64,000 nucleotides of DNA from NCBI GenBank assembly GCA_049514555.1, contig JBEKUY010000003.1, forward strand, positions 62,001-126,000, given 5' to 3'. The position numbers and the translations under genes were made by a program. Source of the stretch: JBEKUY01 sp049514555. GTDB taxonomy: Bacteria > Acidobacteriota > Terriglobia > Acidiferrales > UBA7541. Shown piece after piece: positions 62,029 through 64,000 of this stretch. Every line of letters begins with the position of its first letter. The first letter of the stretch is position 1. The notes under the pieces are model-generated. The model ran no database searches, was not told the origin of the DNA, and saw only the letters and a program-made list of their open reading frames with translations.

Positions 62029-62466
62029 ATGGCAAGAAAACGGAAACGGGCGAAGACAACCGAATTTCATACGGTCAAGCGGATCGACAATTCCCGGCTC
62101 GTGCGGACGTTGGAGCCGTCTCGACTGCGAGAACTGGCGCGCTGGGTGGGCCTCGGAACACTGTGCCTGGGGTTCGTACTGCTTTATGGCTGGCAGCGCT
62201 TTCATTGCATCCAGTTGAATTACGAACTGGAAGACTTGAAATCGCAGCAAGCGCAGGCCTCTACGCTGAACTCAAAATTACGGCTGGAGATTGCGGGGCT
62301 GCGGAACCCGATGCGGATCGACCTGATTGCGCGGCGGCAGTTGAGGCTGACCGAGCCGGTGCCGGGCCAGATGGAAATCGTGAACGGTCCGAGCGGCGCC
62401 GAGGTGGCCTCGAATCGGTTGGGGCGCGCTCCGATCCCGTCCGGGCAGACCGGGGGCTCGCAGTAG
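62029..62466 (+). CDS. ftsL: FtsL-like cell division protein
   Basis: 145 residues: basic cytoplasmic N-terminus (MARKRKRAKTTEF), a single membrane helix at about 41-57 (LGTLCLGFVLLYGWQRF) and a coiled-coil periplasmic part ('NYELEDLKSQQAQASTLNSK'). Size, topology and position between rsmH and ftsI fit FtsL, although sequence conservation in the family is low. It links FtsB/FtsI in the divisome. Confidence 0.85.
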   Translation: MARKRKRAKTTEFHTVKRIDNSRLVRTLEPSRLRELARWVGLGTLCLGFVLLYGWQRFHCIQLNYELEDLKSQQAQASTLNSKLRLEIAGLRNPMRIDLIARRQLRLTEPVPGQMEIVNGPSGAEVASNRLGRAPIPSGQTGGSQ

Positions 62467-62553
62467 GATGAGCTGTGAGGATTCCTTCCTCCTCCGCCCG
62501 GCCCACGGAAGAACCCGCGTTGGACGATCAGCCGGAGAGTTCGCCAACCTGAC

Positions 62554-64000
62554 ATGCCTACGGACCAAGCGCGCCGCCGTCGCCGTTTGCTGATTGTCGC
62601 CGCCTTGGCGGCAGTCTGGATGATGGGGGTCGCGGGGCGGCTGGCCTACCTACAACTCGTCTGTTATCGCGAATACCTGACGCGAGCGCAACGGCAGCAG
62701 CAGCACGTTGTGGAAGTGACGCCGAAGCGCGGGGCGATCTTCGACCGGAACCTCCATCCTTTGGCGATGAGTATCCCGGTGGATTCCTGCTTTGCGGTGC
62801 CGTCGGAGATCGCCGACCAGCCGCTGGCGGCTCGCCTGCTCTCGGGCGTGCTGGGGATTCCTCAAGACGCGATCGAAGAACGGCTGGCGTCTTCACGGTC
62901 TTTCGTGTGGGTGGAGCGAAAACTATCGCCGGAGAAAGTGGAGGCGATCGAGGCGCTCAACCTGAAGGGCATCTACTTTGAAAAAGAGAATCAGCGTTTC
63001 TATCCCAAGCGCGATCTGGCCGCACACGTTCTCGGGTACGTGGACATCGACGGGAAGGGGTTGGGAGGCATCGAATACGGGCTGGACGACAAAATCCGCG
63101 GGAAGCCCGGACGGATGCTGGTGCTGGAGGATGCGCGGCGCCGGTGGTTCCAACGCACCGATCAGGCGGGTGATGCCGGGGCGAGCGTCGTCCTGACGCT
63201 CGACGAGAAAATCCAGTACATCGCCGAAAAGGAACTGGCCGCGGCCATCGCGCGGACGCACGCGATTGCGGGCACCGCGATCGTCGAGAATCCCAACAAC
63301 GGCGAGATCTACGCGATGGCAAACTGGCCTCGCTTCAACCCCAATGCCGCGGCGGACAGCCCGGCCGATGCGCGGATGGACCGCGCCATCAGCGCGCTCT
63401 ACGAACCGGGATCCACGTTCAAGCTGATCACGCTGGCCGCAGCGTTTGAGGAGCACATCACGCGCCCGGACGAGGTCTTCGACTGCCAGAACGGCGCCGT
63501 GTACATCGCCGGGCATCGCATCCGCGACCACAAGCCGTTTGGGCTTCTGAACGTGGCGGGAATCCTGGCGCAATCGAGCGACGTTGGCGCGATCAAAGTG
63601 GCGCTGCGGCTGGGAGCGCCCAAGTTCTACGACTACATCCGCGGGTTCGGGTTTGGGGCGCCGACGGGCGTGGATCTGCCGGGAGAAAGCAAAGGCCTGG
63701 TGCGGCGGCTCGAGAACTGGACTCCGGTATCGGCGGGCTCGATTTCGATGGGTCAGGAGATTGGGGTGACGCCGATCCAGCTCATTGCCGCGGTTTCAGC
63801 CATCGCCAACGGAGGGTTGCTCTACCGGCCGCACGTGGTGAAGGACCTGCGGCGGGGCGAAAACGCTATGCCGTTCGACGGCGTCCCTGCGCAGTCAGAT
63901 CCCCGCCGGGTGCTGCGGCCGGAGACGGCGGCGACAATGCGGCGGTTGATGGAGGGTGTTATTCTCGAGGGGACAGGCAAGCTGGCGCGCCTCGATGGGT
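62554..64000 (+). CDS. ftsI: Penicillin-binding protein 2/FtsI transpeptidase, 5' part (runs off window)
   Basis: Open from ATG 62554 to the window end (482 codons; no stop reached). N-terminal membrane helix (LLIVAALAAVWMMGVAG), pedestal-domain 'PKRGAIFDRNLHPLAMS', and a transpeptidase domain with the SxxK active site in 'YEPGSTFKLITLAA' (Ser about 289). SxN-type 'QSSDVGAIKVALRLG' and 'ISMGQEIGVTPIQLIAAVSA' follow. It cross-links septal peptidoglycan. The KTG motif and possible PASTA tail would lie beyond the window. Confidence 0.96.
   Translation, partial: MPTDQARRRRRLLIVAALAAVWMMGVAGRLAYLQLVCYREYLTRAQRQQQHVVEVTPKRGAIFDRNLHPLAMSIPVDSCFAVPSEIADQPLAARLLSGVLGIPQDAIEERLASSRSFVWVERKLSPEKVEAIEALNLKGIYFEKENQRFYPKRDLAAHVLGYVDIDGKGLGGIEYGLDDKIRGKPGRMLVLEDARRRWFQRTDQAGDAGASVVLTLDEKIQYIAEKELAAAIARTHAIAGTAIVENPNNGEIYAMANWPRFNPNAAADSPADARMDRAISALYEPGSTFKLITLAAAFEEHITRPDEVFDCQNGAVYIAGHRIRDHKPFGLLNVAGILAQSSDVGAIKVALRLGAPKFYDYIRGFGFGAPTGVDLPGESKGLVRRLENWTPVSAGSISMGQEIGVTPIQLIAAVSAIANGGLLYRPHVVKDLRRGENAMPFDGVPAQSDPRRVLRPETAATMRRLMEGVILEGTGKLARLDG

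Noticed and set aside
62475..62552. 25-codon frame (GTG 62475) between ftsL and ftsI
   Set aside because: Ser/Pro-rich, no ribosome site of note, not known from dcw clusters.

Overview
The window looks like chromosome from a GC-rich (about 60%), Gram-negative-type bacterium, most likely an Acidobacteriota member. This is inferred from gene content and style: a fused RibBA, paired M16 peptidases, TolB-like WD40 proteins, trypsin/TonB-C and TlpA exports, a GTG-rich start set, many short dispersed repeats, and a mraZ-rsmH-ftsL-ftsI cluster. No rRNA gene is present to confirm it. One tRNA (Val, anticodon CAC) lies at 45296-45372.

Layout. 1-2.7 kb: the end of an unknown gene, then uvrB. 2.9-5.2 kb: AT-richer unknown genes, a ~95-bp duplicated segment and an RHS-repeat remnant. 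5.2-9.35 kb: a DUF2520 dehydrogenase-like gene coupled to an active/inactive M16 peptidase pair, then a ComEA-like HhH protein. 9.4-10.6 kb: ribBA on the minus strand. 10.7-16.4 kb: an accessory island with a 40-bp repeat array, unknown membrane proteins behind duplicated leader segments, a REP/RAYT unit and an 89-bp tandem repeat. 16.6-21.2 kb (minus): DinB, a Pit phosphate transporter with its DUF47 partner, and groES-groEL behind a perfect CIRCE operator. 21.3-27.2 kb (plus): a sensor kinase/NtrC-type regulator pair, an orphan MlaF-like ATPase, a truncated APC permease and an MFS carrier. 27.2-42.3 kb: a long minus-strand housekeeping block in short-gap groups (mutY, transglutaminase, rimO, yacG, pgpA, NHL protein, cinA, thpR, plsY, gpsA, HD-GYP, ftsY, ribD, ribE). 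43-45.3 kb: DUF58 and MoxR. 45.3-50.3 kb: tRNA-Val, ychF (with a duplicated 5' end), a ZIP transporter, a TolB-like protein and a TlpA protein. 50.3-51.8 kb: a secreted trypsin-like protein with TonB-C domains. 52-56.8 kb: a second accessory island. 57-58.9 kb: ECF sigma factor, anti-sigma factor and DUF3106 operon. 59-60.4 kb: an MFS exporter. 60.5-64 kb: the start of the dcw cell-wall/division cluster.

The second island is the most interesting part. It holds (i) a HEPN-domain gene next to a gene that looks like an effector-associated (EAD-like) domain fused to a PLD-like domain, a plausible defence pair. It also holds (ii) a 2,433-bp IS1595-type element at 54361-56793 with 23-bp terminal inverted repeats and a 7-bp target duplication. 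This element carries a proteasome-like Ntn-hydrolase and two small genes besides its transposase, and it is inserted inside (iii) one of three copies of a '3 x 40 bp + GC-rich tail' repeat found at 10.7, 54.0 and 54.3/56.8 kb.

Regulatory signals readable directly are the CIRCE/sigma-70 promoter of groESL and five TGGKN boxes at exact 10-bp spacing between the dcw promoter and mraZ, the arrangement expected of MraZ autoregulation. Base-level identification of families is by motif recognition only; no database search was possible.
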